A DNA stretch of 64,000 nt. Source: Bacteroidales bacterium UBA1794. Its GTDB lineage: Bacteria; Bacteroidota; Bacteroidia; Bacteroidales; Bacteroidaceae. Positions 45,272-52,777 of the stretch are shown here, one piece after another (positions within the stretch are counted from its first letter, which is position 1; each line of letters begins with the position of its first letter). A program made the position numbers and the translations under genes. The notes beneath the pieces are model-generated. The model was not told where the DNA came from and did no database searches. It saw only the letters and a list, made by a program, of their open reading frames with translations. The stretch spans positions 1 to 64,000 of the forward strand of contig DCFW01000036.1 of NCBI GenBank assembly GCA_002315435.1, written 5' to 3'.

Positions 45272-45304
45272 CAAGAAAGTCCCATATTTCATGGGGCTTT
45301 CTTG
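45272..45304 (+). terminator. Terminator of the SusC/SusD locus
   Basis: A 13-bp stem with one G-U pair (45272-45284 with 45292-45304, CAAGAAAGTCCCA) and a 7-nt loop, 66 nt after the phosphoesterase stop. No long T run follows, but the hairpin is very stable and AT-symmetric, so it could serve both directions. Confidence 0.7.
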
Positions 45305-45392
45305 TGGTTAATTCATATATAATTGTCTGATAACAAGCATAGATAATGTGTAATGCTAAGGGACTTTTTTGCGAATGCCCGTTTACATTTTT

Positions 45393-45480
45393 ATTTTCTA
45401 CAACCGTGGCACGAAAGTTTTACATAGGTTAAACTTAAATTTAACGAATGTAAAACTTAAGTTTAACCTATGTAAAAAGA
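45393..45480. repeat. 22-bp-periodic palindromic repeat between convergent genes
   Basis: In the 367-bp gap between two convergent genes lies a perfect 21-bp inverted repeat (45418-45438 with 45457-45477; arm begins TTTTACATAGG) separated by 18 nt. Units starting TTT at 45418, 45440 and 45462 are exactly 22 bp apart. Just before it, 45393-45407 is identical to 21158-21172 (15 bp), linking this to the repeat near cysS. The rest of the gap holds a terminator and no gene that I can support. Confidence 0.75.
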
Positions 45481-45573
45481 TAGAATGTTCCTTATGACTG
45501 CGAAAAATGAATTAAATGAACGTGAAATATCGTAGTAGGCTTTATATATAAACTCTATGATGAAAGACTCAGA

Positions 45574-46005
45574 TCACTTCCTTCTTTTGCGTTTTGAACA
45601 CTCAGAACAAAGCCCCTTCAATACATAGTTCGCACTGTTTACACTAAAGTTTTCGGGCACTGACACTACAGGAATGTGGTCGTTCTTAAGGCAGAATGTG
45701 CGATGGCAATGTTCGCAATAAAAGTGTGGATGCAATTCATTGATGCAACAGTTGCATGAGTCTTCGCATACTCCATATTTGAGTGATCCCGTGCCATCAT
45801 CAATGCAATGAATGAGATGATTAGACAGAAAGGATGTAATTGTTCGGAAGATAGTGGACTTGTCAACAGTCAACAGCAACTCCTCCAAGTCGGTCATAGA
45901 TACGGTTCGCTTTTCATTCAGCATAGTTCTTAGGATCAACAACCGTAAAGCAGTCGGCCGAATCTCTCTTTTCTCTAATTTACATACTAACTCTTTCTCG
46001 TCCAT
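45574..46005 (-). CDS. Fur-family metal-responsive repressor
   Basis: A 143-residue winged-helix regulator. DNA-binding part about 1-80 (KREIRPTALRLLILRTML; VDKSTIFRTITSFLSNHLI); metal-binding part with HPHFYCEHCHRTFCL and a final CSECSKRKRRK, giving two CxxC pairs for a structural zinc. It follows the metal ATPase by 9 nt on the same strand, so it probably controls that pump. Whether it senses zinc, iron or another metal cannot be told; the pump's motifs favour zinc or cadmium. Confidence 0.85.
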   Translation of the reverse strand: MDEKELVCKLEKREIRPTALRLLILRTMLNEKRTVSMTDLEELLLTVDKSTIFRTITSFLSNHLIHCIDDGTGSLKYGVCEDSCNCCINELHPHFYCEHCHRTFCLKNDHIPVVSVPENFSVNSANYVLKGLCSECSKRKRRK

Positions 46006-46014
46006 GACTTTGTT

Positions 46015-47961
46015 TTATATCATTCTTTGTATTCTTACAGCGTTCATAACGGCTAGCAACGCAACGCCCACATCAGCAAAAACAGCTTCCCATAATGTGG
46101 CTATTCCACATGCGCCTAGTACAAGAACCACAAACTTCACCAAAAATGCTAATGTAATGTTTTCTATCACAATGTTGTGAGTGTGTTTACCGATGTTTAT
46201 GGCTGTAATCACTTTTGAAGGCTGATCATTCTGAATGACCACATCAGCCGTCTCAATGGCAGCATCACTTCCTAAGCCTCCCATGGCGATACCTACGTCA
46301 CTTAGTGCTAAGACAGGTGCATCATTCATACCATCTCCTACGAAAGCAATGCGGGCATTGCTCTTTCGTTTCAACTCTTCGATATGCTCCACCTTATTTG
46401 CCGGGAGCAGATTACCGTATGCATGATGTATACCCAGCTTTTCAGCAAAGTTACTAACAATTGATTGTCTGTCACCAGATAGAATCTGGATATTCTCAAT
46501 GTTTAACTCTTTCAGACCTTTTACGGTGTCTATTGCATCGTCTTTTAGTTTGTCGGCAAGCAAAATGTAACCGACATATTTACCTGCAACGGCACACAGC
46601 ACGGGTGTACCTTCTGTTGCTAGAAACTCCTCCGGATGATCAATGTGATGCTTCGCCAGTAACTTTGAGTTCCCAACTAATACCTCATTCCCTTCCACTT
46701 CTGCTGATAATCCATATCCGCTTAATTCCGTTACGTTTTTCGCTGCAGGAATCTCTACGTTGTGATTATGTGCATATTCCTCAATGGCACGAGCAATAGG
46801 ATGAGTGCTGCTTACCTCTACCGAGGCTATATGACTAAGAAGTTTGTCGATGGTGTATCCTTCAGCACATTTAGAGGATTGAATGCTGAAAGTTCCTTTG
46901 GTTAAAGTGCCTGTCTTATCGAAAACCACTGTGTTTATCTTTCTAATAGCATCCAGATAATTACCTCCTTTAAATAATATACCTGAACGTGAAGCAGCCC
47001 CAATGCCTCCGAAGTAACCCAAAGGAATGCTAATGACCAATGCGCAAGGGCAAGACACTACAAGAAAAACAAGTGCACGATACAACCATTCGGAAAATAG
47101 GAAGCCGAAAGAGGTATTACATAATGAATAGATGTATGGGAAGACTACGATAGAGATCGCAAGTGCAATCACAGCAGGAGTATATATCCGAGCAAACTTT
47201 TGTATAAAAAGTTCGGTAGGAGCTTTCCGTTCCGAAGCATTTTGAACCATATTAAGTATTCGTGCCAATGTGCTTTCATCATAGGGCTTGGTAATCTTCA
47301 TCTGCATGACTTTGTCCGTTACAATCATTCCGGCTAATACTTCGTTCCCCTTTTGAATAACTCTTGGTACGCTTTCTCCGGTAAGAGCAGAGGTGTTGAA
47401 AAGAGCCTTCTCACTCAGCATCATTCCATCCAATGGTACACGTTCACCGGCTTTAATCTCTATCGTTTCTCCTACTTTTATGTTACGCGGGTTCTCACTT
47501 ATCAATTTATCACCTCTAAGTACCATTGTTAGTTCGGGACGAATATCAAGCAACTTGCTTATATTACGTCTGGCGCGATCAATTGCTTTATCTTGAAAGG
47601 ATTCACCGATGGAATAAAACAGCATCACAGCTACCCCTTCAGGATATTCCTTAATGCAAAATGCGCCTATACTTGCAATTGTCATGAGTGAGAACTCATT
47701 GAAGAAGTCCTTATTCCGTATACTTTCATAGGCTTCTTTCATTACCGGCAATCCCACGGGTAGATAGGCGATGGCATACCAAGTCAGTGATACATATTGA
47801 TTGTCTGCCCCTGTTATTTGCAATTTACTCAATATAATTCCCGTAACCAACATCAGAAATGAGAAAAGAATGCGACCATATTCATTTATGAATCCCGACG
47901 AATCCTCTTGTTCGTGAATGTCTTGTGCTTGGTGAGCACAACTACTGCAACAATGTCCCAT
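46015..47961 (-). CDS. P1B-type heavy-metal ATPase (Zn/Cd/Pb exporter-like)
   Basis: A 648-residue metal-transporting P-type ATPase. Membrane motif C304-P-C306 (VSCPCALVIS), phosphorylated D348 in DKTGTLTKG, actuator TGES, hinge GDGMNDAPVL, and a DVGVALLAV motif in the last membrane helix, which in P1B-2 pumps marks zinc/cadmium/lead transport. The usual N-terminal heavy-metal-associated domain is missing; instead there is a short Cys/His tail (MGHCCSSCAHQAQDIHEQED). I start at MGHCC because the longer frame begins at a TTG inside a promoter box. A Fur-family gene follows 9 nt later. Confidence 0.9.
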   Translation of the reverse strand: MGHCCSSCAHQAQDIHEQEDSSGFINEYGRILFSFLMLVTGIILSKLQITGADNQYVSLTWYAIAYLPVGLPVMKEAYESIRNKDFFNEFSLMTIASIGAFCIKEYPEGVAVMLFYSIGESFQDKAIDRARRNISKLLDIRPELTMVLRGDKLISENPRNIKVGETIEIKAGERVPLDGMMLSEKALFNTSALTGESVPRVIQKGNEVLAGMIVTDKVMQMKITKPYDESTLARILNMVQNASERKAPTELFIQKFARIYTPAVIALAISIVVFPYIYSLCNTSFGFLFSEWLYRALVFLVVSCPCALVISIPLGYFGGIGAASRSGILFKGGNYLDAIRKINTVVFDKTGTLTKGTFSIQSSKCAEGYTIDKLLSHIASVEVSSTHPIARAIEEYAHNHNVEIPAAKNVTELSGYGLSAEVEGNEVLVGNSKLLAKHHIDHPEEFLATEGTPVLCAVAGKYVGYILLADKLKDDAIDTVKGLKELNIENIQILSGDRQSIVSNFAEKLGIHHAYGNLLPANKVEHIEELKRKSNARIAFVGDGMNDAPVLALSDVGIAMGGLGSDAAIETADVVIQNDQPSKVITAINIGKHTHNIVIENITLAFLVKFVVLVLGACGIATLWEAVFADVGVALLAVMNAVRIQRMI

Positions 47962-47988
47962 ATATTTTGTCTTTATTATTTTCGGTGA

Positions 47989-48023
47989 CAAAGTTACGAG
48001 CTATCTAGTGCAACAAGGTTGCA
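47989..48023 (-). promoter_or_regulatory. Promoter and operator-like dyad of the metal ATPase operon
   Basis: On the minus strand TAACTTTG (47989-47996) matches the Bacteroides -7 box 28 nt before the ATPase start. Immediately upstream lies a perfect dyad TGCAAC-AAG-GTTGCA (48009-48023), placed where a repressor would block RNA polymerase. A clear TTTG at 19-21 nt is not visible. The Fur-family protein of the same operon is the obvious candidate ligand. Confidence 0.6.
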
Positions 48024-48130
48024 AACAACGAGTCGCATGGATTCTTGTAGAAAGATCATTCACTTAGTTAATCTATGATGAGGCTTTGGGCAGGGAAAAG
48101 AATAGCGTTTTTTCATAGAAATGTATATAC

Positions 48131-48205
48131 AACAATGTCTCACAAATAAAATTTATGAGACATTGTTATGAGTTCTTTAACCAATAAATAACGTTACGAT
48201 AACGT
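48131..48205. repeat. Two hairpins downstream of the exported nitroreductase
   Basis: A perfect 12-bp inverted repeat (48131-48142 with 48156-48167, AACAATGTCTCA) and a 6-3-6 dyad ACGTTA-CGA-TAACGT (48191-48205) lie in the 249-bp gap between the nitroreductase 3' end and the ATPase start. Probably transcription-end structures for the nitroreductase, although neither has a good T run. No gene is seen in the gap. Confidence 0.5.
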
Positions 48206-48210
48206 CTACT

Positions 48211-49257
48211 TTACTTAATGATAAAACTGTCTATGTTTTGTCTGGGAGAGTAGGGCATTGGCTTGCTATAACCAACTCTCAATAGCAAGTTGGGATACTC
48301 TTGATTAATAACCGGCAATTCGTTTTTAATCTTGTTGGCAAGTTCTTTTATTTCGCAGGGTTGATTCATATATGCGTTGGCAATACCCAAATTAGTAGTG
48401 TTGAGAATAAAGCGTTCCAATGTACGACCTACAGATATCCATGCTTTCGGATCTTGTTCTGTGGATGTGATCAAGACAAGATGTGAGGACGATTCTATCT
48501 TCTTCATATCCCCTTTGTTCTGAGCTTTCGGGTTTAGGAAAGCTTTGACAATCGGTTTACCGATGAATTCAGGTACATTGGGTGCACCCATTGTTGCAGA
48601 AGTCAAGCCGTTGCCCTCTTTCTTTGCCTGGCTCTTGTTAAAGCGTATCCATTCCAGCAATTCTTTCTTAAACAGAGGATCAGTCATTTGCAACTCATTG
48701 CCTTTATATACTTTAGTGGCAAGATCATTGAAAGTGGTGGATCCTTTTGGGAACATATAGATATGAGTTCCTTGTTCGGGCACCATTTGTTTTAATAGAG
48801 TGATCGTATCGGGACCGATTATGCTTTTGTTGTAAACGCTCCTATTGGTTTGTCTTTTGTAGATAGCATCATATAACGGACTTGCATTTGCTGTATGTGA
48901 TTTAGCAAAAGAAACGTGTACATAATATGCTTTCTCATTATTCTGCATAATCTCAGTCTTTGCTGTATATCCCTCATGTGAAGCCGCAATACATAAGTTT
49001 TCAGTTGCGGTGCCTAATGATATATAGAGTTCACGATTGGTGCCATCAACTGCAGATAATGATTTGGTGAAATCAGGTATTACATCAATGCAATCAATCC
49101 CTAATTTAAACTTCCATGGTTGCGTATTATGCCCTGATGGAGCTTTGATTGCAGCCGAAATCATATGGTTGAACGAGTCTGGCGATTGAGCTTGAATATT
49201 CGTTACGCCTAAAGCAAATGTAGCAGACATAATCATTGTTTTTAAAAGATTCTTCAT
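48211..49257 (-). CDS. Exported nitroreductase-like protein (Acg family type)
   Basis: A 348-residue protein with a signal peptide (about 1-23, ending IQAQ) and a two-lobed nitroreductase fold. AAIKAPSGHNTQPWKF is the FMN-binding start; the second lobe includes ISVGRTLERFILNTTNLGIANAYMNQP and LLLRVGYSKPMPYSPRQ. Long, two-lobed members (Acg-like) often have a lid and may bind flavin without efficient turnover. Export to the periplasm is notable for this fold. A -7-like TAGTTTTG box (minus strand, 49280-49287) precedes it. Confidence 0.8.
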   Translation of the reverse strand: MKNLLKTMIMSATFALGVTNIQAQSPDSFNHMISAAIKAPSGHNTQPWKFKLGIDCIDVIPDFTKSLSAVDGTNRELYISLGTATENLCIAASHEGYTAKTEIMQNNEKAYYVHVSFAKSHTANASPLYDAIYKRQTNRSVYNKSIIGPDTITLLKQMVPEQGTHIYMFPKGSTTFNDLATKVYKGNELQMTDPLFKKELLEWIRFNKSQAKKEGNGLTSATMGAPNVPEFIGKPIVKAFLNPKAQNKGDMKKIESSSHLVLITSTEQDPKAWISVGRTLERFILNTTNLGIANAYMNQPCEIKELANKIKNELPVINQEYPNLLLRVGYSKPMPYSPRQNIDSFIIK

Positions 49258-49367
49258 ATTGAAATACTTATATTTGATACAAAACTAGTCAAAAAATGAA
49301 ACGCGACCATGAACAAAGGATTAAAATAACCTATTGCCTTTATTATTATGAGCTCATTTTTAGGCAT

Positions 49368-49430
49368 AAAAAAAGGAGTACCGCCGTACTCCAACCTTTG
49401 TTAACCTTAAATCTAATACTATGAAAAACA
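49368..49430 (-). ncRNA. Candidate small RNA of about 63 nt
   Basis: In the 359-bp divergent gap there is a complete minus-strand transcription unit: a consensus promoter (49436-49466), then about 40 nt of unstructured leader, then a 7-bp GC-rich hairpin (GGAGTAC 49386-49392 on the minus strand, loop GGCG, GTACTCC to 49375) followed by seven U (49374-49368). It would stop 110 nt before the nitroreductase ATG, so it is either a free small RNA or an attenuated leader. The leader sequence looks familiar to me as a multi-copy Bacteroides intergenic sequence, which I cannot verify. The exact 5' end is estimated from the promoter. Confidence 0.65.
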
Positions 49431-49435
49431 CTCTG

Positions 49436-49466
49436 CAAAGATATCTACTTTTTATTACCTGACAAA
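49436..49466 (-). promoter_or_regulatory. Consensus promoter of the candidate small RNA
   Basis: Minus strand: TTTG (49463-49466), 19-nt spacer, TATCTTTG (49436-49443). Both boxes match the Bacteroides consensus exactly. It points away from the plus-strand gene at 49617. Confidence 0.75.
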
Positions 49467-49616
49467 TGTTTTGGCATAAAAAGTATGTTTAATAACATGA
49501 TTTAATATTTATCTGGTAAATAATAGCACTTTTGTTAATTAACAAGTCTTTCTTTTAAACAAAAAACGATATGTTTTGTTATTTGTTTAATATAAGTATA
49601 TTTAAATCTTTATATT

Positions 49617-50867
49617 ATGAAATCAATCAATCGTTCTTTATTATTCTGCGTATTATTGTTTCTTTGTGTTGTATCAGCTATGGCACAAGATGATGTTTCG
49701 CTGTTTACTATAAATGGCGTGGTTAAAGATTTTCGTACTAAACGTATGCTCTCATATGCTACAGTTACAGTTTTAGGTACAAATGTCGGTACAGTTACAA
49801 ACTCTGATGGTATTTTTGTTTTGAAGTGTCCGGTTGATAAGAAAACAGCAGTGATAGAAGTATCACACATCGGATATCAAACAAGTAAAATTGTAGTTGG
49901 TAATATTGATCAAAATGAGAAAGAGACTGTCTTCTATCTATCTTCAAAAGAGGTTGTTCTAGGAAATGTAACGGTTTCACCCGTAAATCCAAGTGAGTTA
50001 GTGGCTCAGGCTATCTCAAAGATTTCTGCTAATTACAGTAATGCACCTGCCATGTATACAGGCTTTTATAGAGAAACCGTACAAAAGAAGAAAAAATACA
50101 TAAACATTGCTGAGGCTGTAATTAATGTCTACAAAACACCTTATTCTCAAAACAATGGCAGGGATAGAATACGAGTTTCAAAAGGAAGGAAACTAGTAAG
50201 TCCAAATCCGAAAGATACTTTAAGTGTTGCCTTACAAGGAGGTCCTAATAGTGCAATCTTCTTGGATATGGTAAAAAACCCGGGCTTGCTTTTAAGTAAT
50301 GATTGCCTGGCATACTATCATTATGAATTTGTGAATTATGCCTCTATTGAGAATCGGTTGCAATACATTATATCATTAACTCCCAGGGTAACGGTAAGTG
50401 ATCCTCTTTATGAAGGTCTTATTTATATTGACAAGGAAACATTGACTATTACACGCATAGAGTTTAGTATGGAAATGGCTAATAAAGAGAAAGTGACAGA
50501 TGCTATTTTGCAGAAGAAACCATTTGGATTGCATTTTAATCCTATCAGCGTTTCATATCTGGTGAATTATCGTCGTATGGGTGATCTTTCATATTTAAAT
50601 TATGTACGTGCAGAGGTGAAGTTTAAATGTGATTGGAAGAAAAAATTATTTCATACCAACTATGGTGTGGTTTCTGAAATGGTCATGACTGATAGAAAAG
50701 ACAATCCGGAAGAAAAGATATCGGGCAAAGAATCGTTTAGAGATAATGGTATTCTATCTGATGAGGTTAAGAACTTCTACGATTCTAACTTTTGGGGGAA
50801 TTATAATATAATAGAACCGACTGAATCGTTGGAACATGCTGTAGCTAAACTGAAGAAGTTGCAATGA
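49617..50867 (+). CDS. Exported protein with CarboxypepD-like regulatory domain
   Basis: A 416-residue exported protein: signal peptide (about 1-24, AMAQ), a CarboxypepD-type beta-sandwich (about 30-110; FTINGVVKDFRTKRMLSYATV and VTNSDGIFVLKCP) and a large beta-rich C-terminal region (about 125-416). The first domain also occurs at the N-terminus of SusC proteins, but no plug or barrel follows. The remainder resembles the mid-part of DUF5686-type Bacteroidetes proteins, without the long barrel-like end. Likely periplasmic or outer-membrane associated; function unknown. Its stop is 4 nt from that of the convergent gene. Confidence 0.75.
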   Translation: MKSINRSLLFCVLLFLCVVSAMAQDDVSLFTINGVVKDFRTKRMLSYATVTVLGTNVGTVTNSDGIFVLKCPVDKKTAVIEVSHIGYQTSKIVVGNIDQNEKETVFYLSSKEVVLGNVTVSPVNPSELVAQAISKISANYSNAPAMYTGFYRETVQKKKKYINIAEAVINVYKTPYSQNNGRDRIRVSKGRKLVSPNPKDTLSVALQGGPNSAIFLDMVKNPGLLLSNDCLAYYHYEFVNYASIENRLQYIISLTPRVTVSDPLYEGLIYIDKETLTITRIEFSMEMANKEKVTDAILQKKPFGLHFNPISVSYLVNYRRMGDLSYLNYVRAEVKFKCDWKKKLFHTNYGVVSEMVMTDRKDNPEEKISGKESFRDNGILSDEVKNFYDSNFWGNYNIIEPTESLEHAVAKLKKLQ

Positions 50868-50871
50868 GCTG

Positions 50872-51765
50872 TTATTTGCTATGTGCAATAAACCATTGTT
50901 CAATCTCATTGAGGGATACATTCTTGAGTATGACTTCTTTGTTTTCATCCAACAAATAGAGCGTAGGTATAAAACTTAAATCATACACTTCATTCCGTAA
51001 CAGGGTTTGTTTTGCATCATATCCGACAATCCATTGTGAAGGAAATTCCTTTAAGTGCATTTTCCATTCCTCAATATCGTTATCAGGATGAAAGGCCAGA
51101 ATGATTAATTCATTCTGGCTTTTTAAGTCATTTATGATTATTGATGATTTTATGGATAATGCTAGTTTCTGACACTCTTGACATCCTGGATTATTGAAAA
51201 AGAGCAGTGTGTATTTTGCTTTAATGCCATATAAATCACCTGTCTTGCTTGATTCGGTGGTGTATTGAAAGTTTATCGCTTTGGTACCTGCACGATTCCT
51301 TTTTGCATTTTCTAATAGGTATTTGTAGCGGACTTTTTCTATCTCTTTAAGTGATGGATTATTAACAACAGATTCAAGCGTAGATATATATAGTTCTTCA
51401 TTGTGTGTTGGTGAATCCTGATAATATAAGTATTTCTCGGCAAGCCCAACAAGGTACAAGTAATTCTTTTGTGACATACTTCTTGTATCAAAAAACTCTT
51501 TGACCAAATCTCTACCTTCTGCTAATGGAATTTTGTTTAACACATAGCAAAAGTTTACCCATGCCTTTTCTGTGTCATGATTAGCAATGGAGTCTATGCT
51601 TGATAAGTTGTATAAATCCCAATAATGTTTTGCTAGATACTGGGCACGTTCCGATGGTTGTTTTATTTTTTCAGGAATGTGAGGCAATTGATATGTCTTT
51701 TGTTTAATTTGGCAGCTCATCAGCAGTGTACCCAATATGATATAAAGTAGATATTTCTTCATCAT
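50872..51765 (-). CDS. Thioredoxin-like lipoprotein (DUF5106 type)
   Basis: A 297-residue lipoprotein (lipobox LLMSC, Cys18). The N-terminal half (about 35-150) is helical, of the DUF5106 kind; the C-terminal half (about 165-295) is a thioredoxin fold with a CxxC centre in NNPGCQECQK and a cis-Pro-like loop LSFIPTLYLLDE. Probably a periplasmic thiol oxidoreductase or a redox-inactive relative. Its partner is unknown. Three nucleotides of start choice (MM) remain open. Confidence 0.8.
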   Translation of the reverse strand: MMKKYLLYIILGTLLMSCQIKQKTYQLPHIPEKIKQPSERAQYLAKHYWDLYNLSSIDSIANHDTEKAWVNFCYVLNKIPLAEGRDLVKEFFDTRSMSQKNYLYLVGLAEKYLYYQDSPTHNEELYISTLESVVNNPSLKEIEKVRYKYLLENAKRNRAGTKAINFQYTTESSKTGDLYGIKAKYTLLFFNNPGCQECQKLALSIKSSIIINDLKSQNELIILAFHPDNDIEEWKMHLKEFPSQWIVGYDAKQTLLRNEVYDLSFIPTLYLLDENKEVILKNVSLNEIEQWFIAHSK

Positions 51766-51856
51766 TTATTTTTAGCTATTGACCATGCAAAAATAGAGAA
51801 CATCCTTGATATATTATATATTGAGAGGATATTTTTGGAAATAGTTGGCGCAAAAG

Positions 51857-51874
51857 ATACCTTTATTAAGGTAT
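51857..51874. promoter_or_regulatory. Dyad upstream of the B3/4 gene
   Basis: ATACCTT (51857-51863) and AAGGTAT (51868-51874) form a perfect 7-4-7 dyad about 45 bp before a TATCTTTG box (51919-51926). Possible operator. Confidence 0.35.
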
Positions 51875-51953
51875 AATAATACCATAAACGAGGGATGACA
51901 TAGATCCGTTTTGTGCATTATCTTTGTTGGTGTTATTTATAAAGGTACAGGAA

Positions 51954-52646
51954 ATGTCAGAAAGCAATAAGCAATTTATCGTTCATCCGGAAATATCCAC
52001 AATAGGGTTGAGAGGCATTTATTTGATCGTGGAGAATATTGTTAATAAAGAAAATGATTCGGTTTTTCAAAGCTACCAAAAGTCTGTGTTGAAGAAAGCA
52101 TATGAAGATGCATCTCAGCTTGATCTCAAAGAGGACCCTATTCTGAAAGGCTTTAGAAGTTTGCATGACGCAGTGGGAGCCCCTAATCGCAAGAATCTTT
52201 CTGCTCCGGAAAATCTGTATAAACTCTTGATCAGAAACGAGGGTGCATTGCCGAATATCAATTTACTTGTTGATATCTATAATACTATTTCCATAAAGTA
52301 TAAATTGGCACTTGGAGCTCATGATCTAAGTAAGATTGATGGTAATATCCACCTTAAGTTTACAGATGGTACAGAGAAGTTCGAACCGATAGGTGATTCA
52401 ACGCATAAACCTATAAAAGCCGGTGAATACTCCTATATTGATGACAATAATGAGATTATATGTTATTTGGACGTCAGGCAAGTAAAGAAAACTGCTGTTG
52501 ATTTAGATACAAACTCCGTTTTCTTTGTTGTACAAGGTAATGCCGATACTCCTTCAACTTATATAGAGGAAGCTGTTGCAGAATTAGTAGAACAAGTAAA
52601 AAAGTATTGTGGTGGGCAAGAGAAAATAATAGGGAAGATAGAATAA
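51954..52646 (+). CDS. B3/B4 tRNA-binding-domain protein
   Basis: A 230-residue cytosolic protein dominated by a B3/B4 domain like the editing region of phenylalanyl-tRNA synthetase beta chain (RNEGALPNINLLVDIYNTISIKYKLALGAHDLSKIDG, then GEYSYIDDNNEIICYLDVRQ). Stand-alone versions are thought to act on tRNA or mischarged aminoacyl-tRNA. I start at MSESNKQF (51954) rather than 51924, because the longer frame starts inside the -7-like box TATCTTTG (51919-51926). Confidence 0.8.
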   Translation: MSESNKQFIVHPEISTIGLRGIYLIVENIVNKENDSVFQSYQKSVLKKAYEDASQLDLKEDPILKGFRSLHDAVGAPNRKNLSAPENLYKLLIRNEGALPNINLLVDIYNTISIKYKLALGAHDLSKIDGNIHLKFTDGTEKFEPIGDSTHKPIKAGEYSYIDDNNEIICYLDVRQVKKTAVDLDTNSVFFVVQGNADTPSTYIEEAVAELVEQVKKYCGGQEKIIGKIE

Positions 52647-52777
52647 GTATATCATTTTAAGCAGGCAATGTTCATTTAATCAAAAATAAATGTCAAATAG
52701 TTGATGACTATAGTACTAGTCTCAAATAGAAAATTTATTTTTGCTGCAAATAAGATGTTTACATTAATATGAATGCA

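Noticed and set aside
49421..49462. A 13-residue plus-strand micro-ORF (MKNTLQRYLLFIT)
   Set aside because: It overlaps the minus-strand promoter of the candidate small RNA; the promoter plus terminator explain the conserved-looking sequence better.
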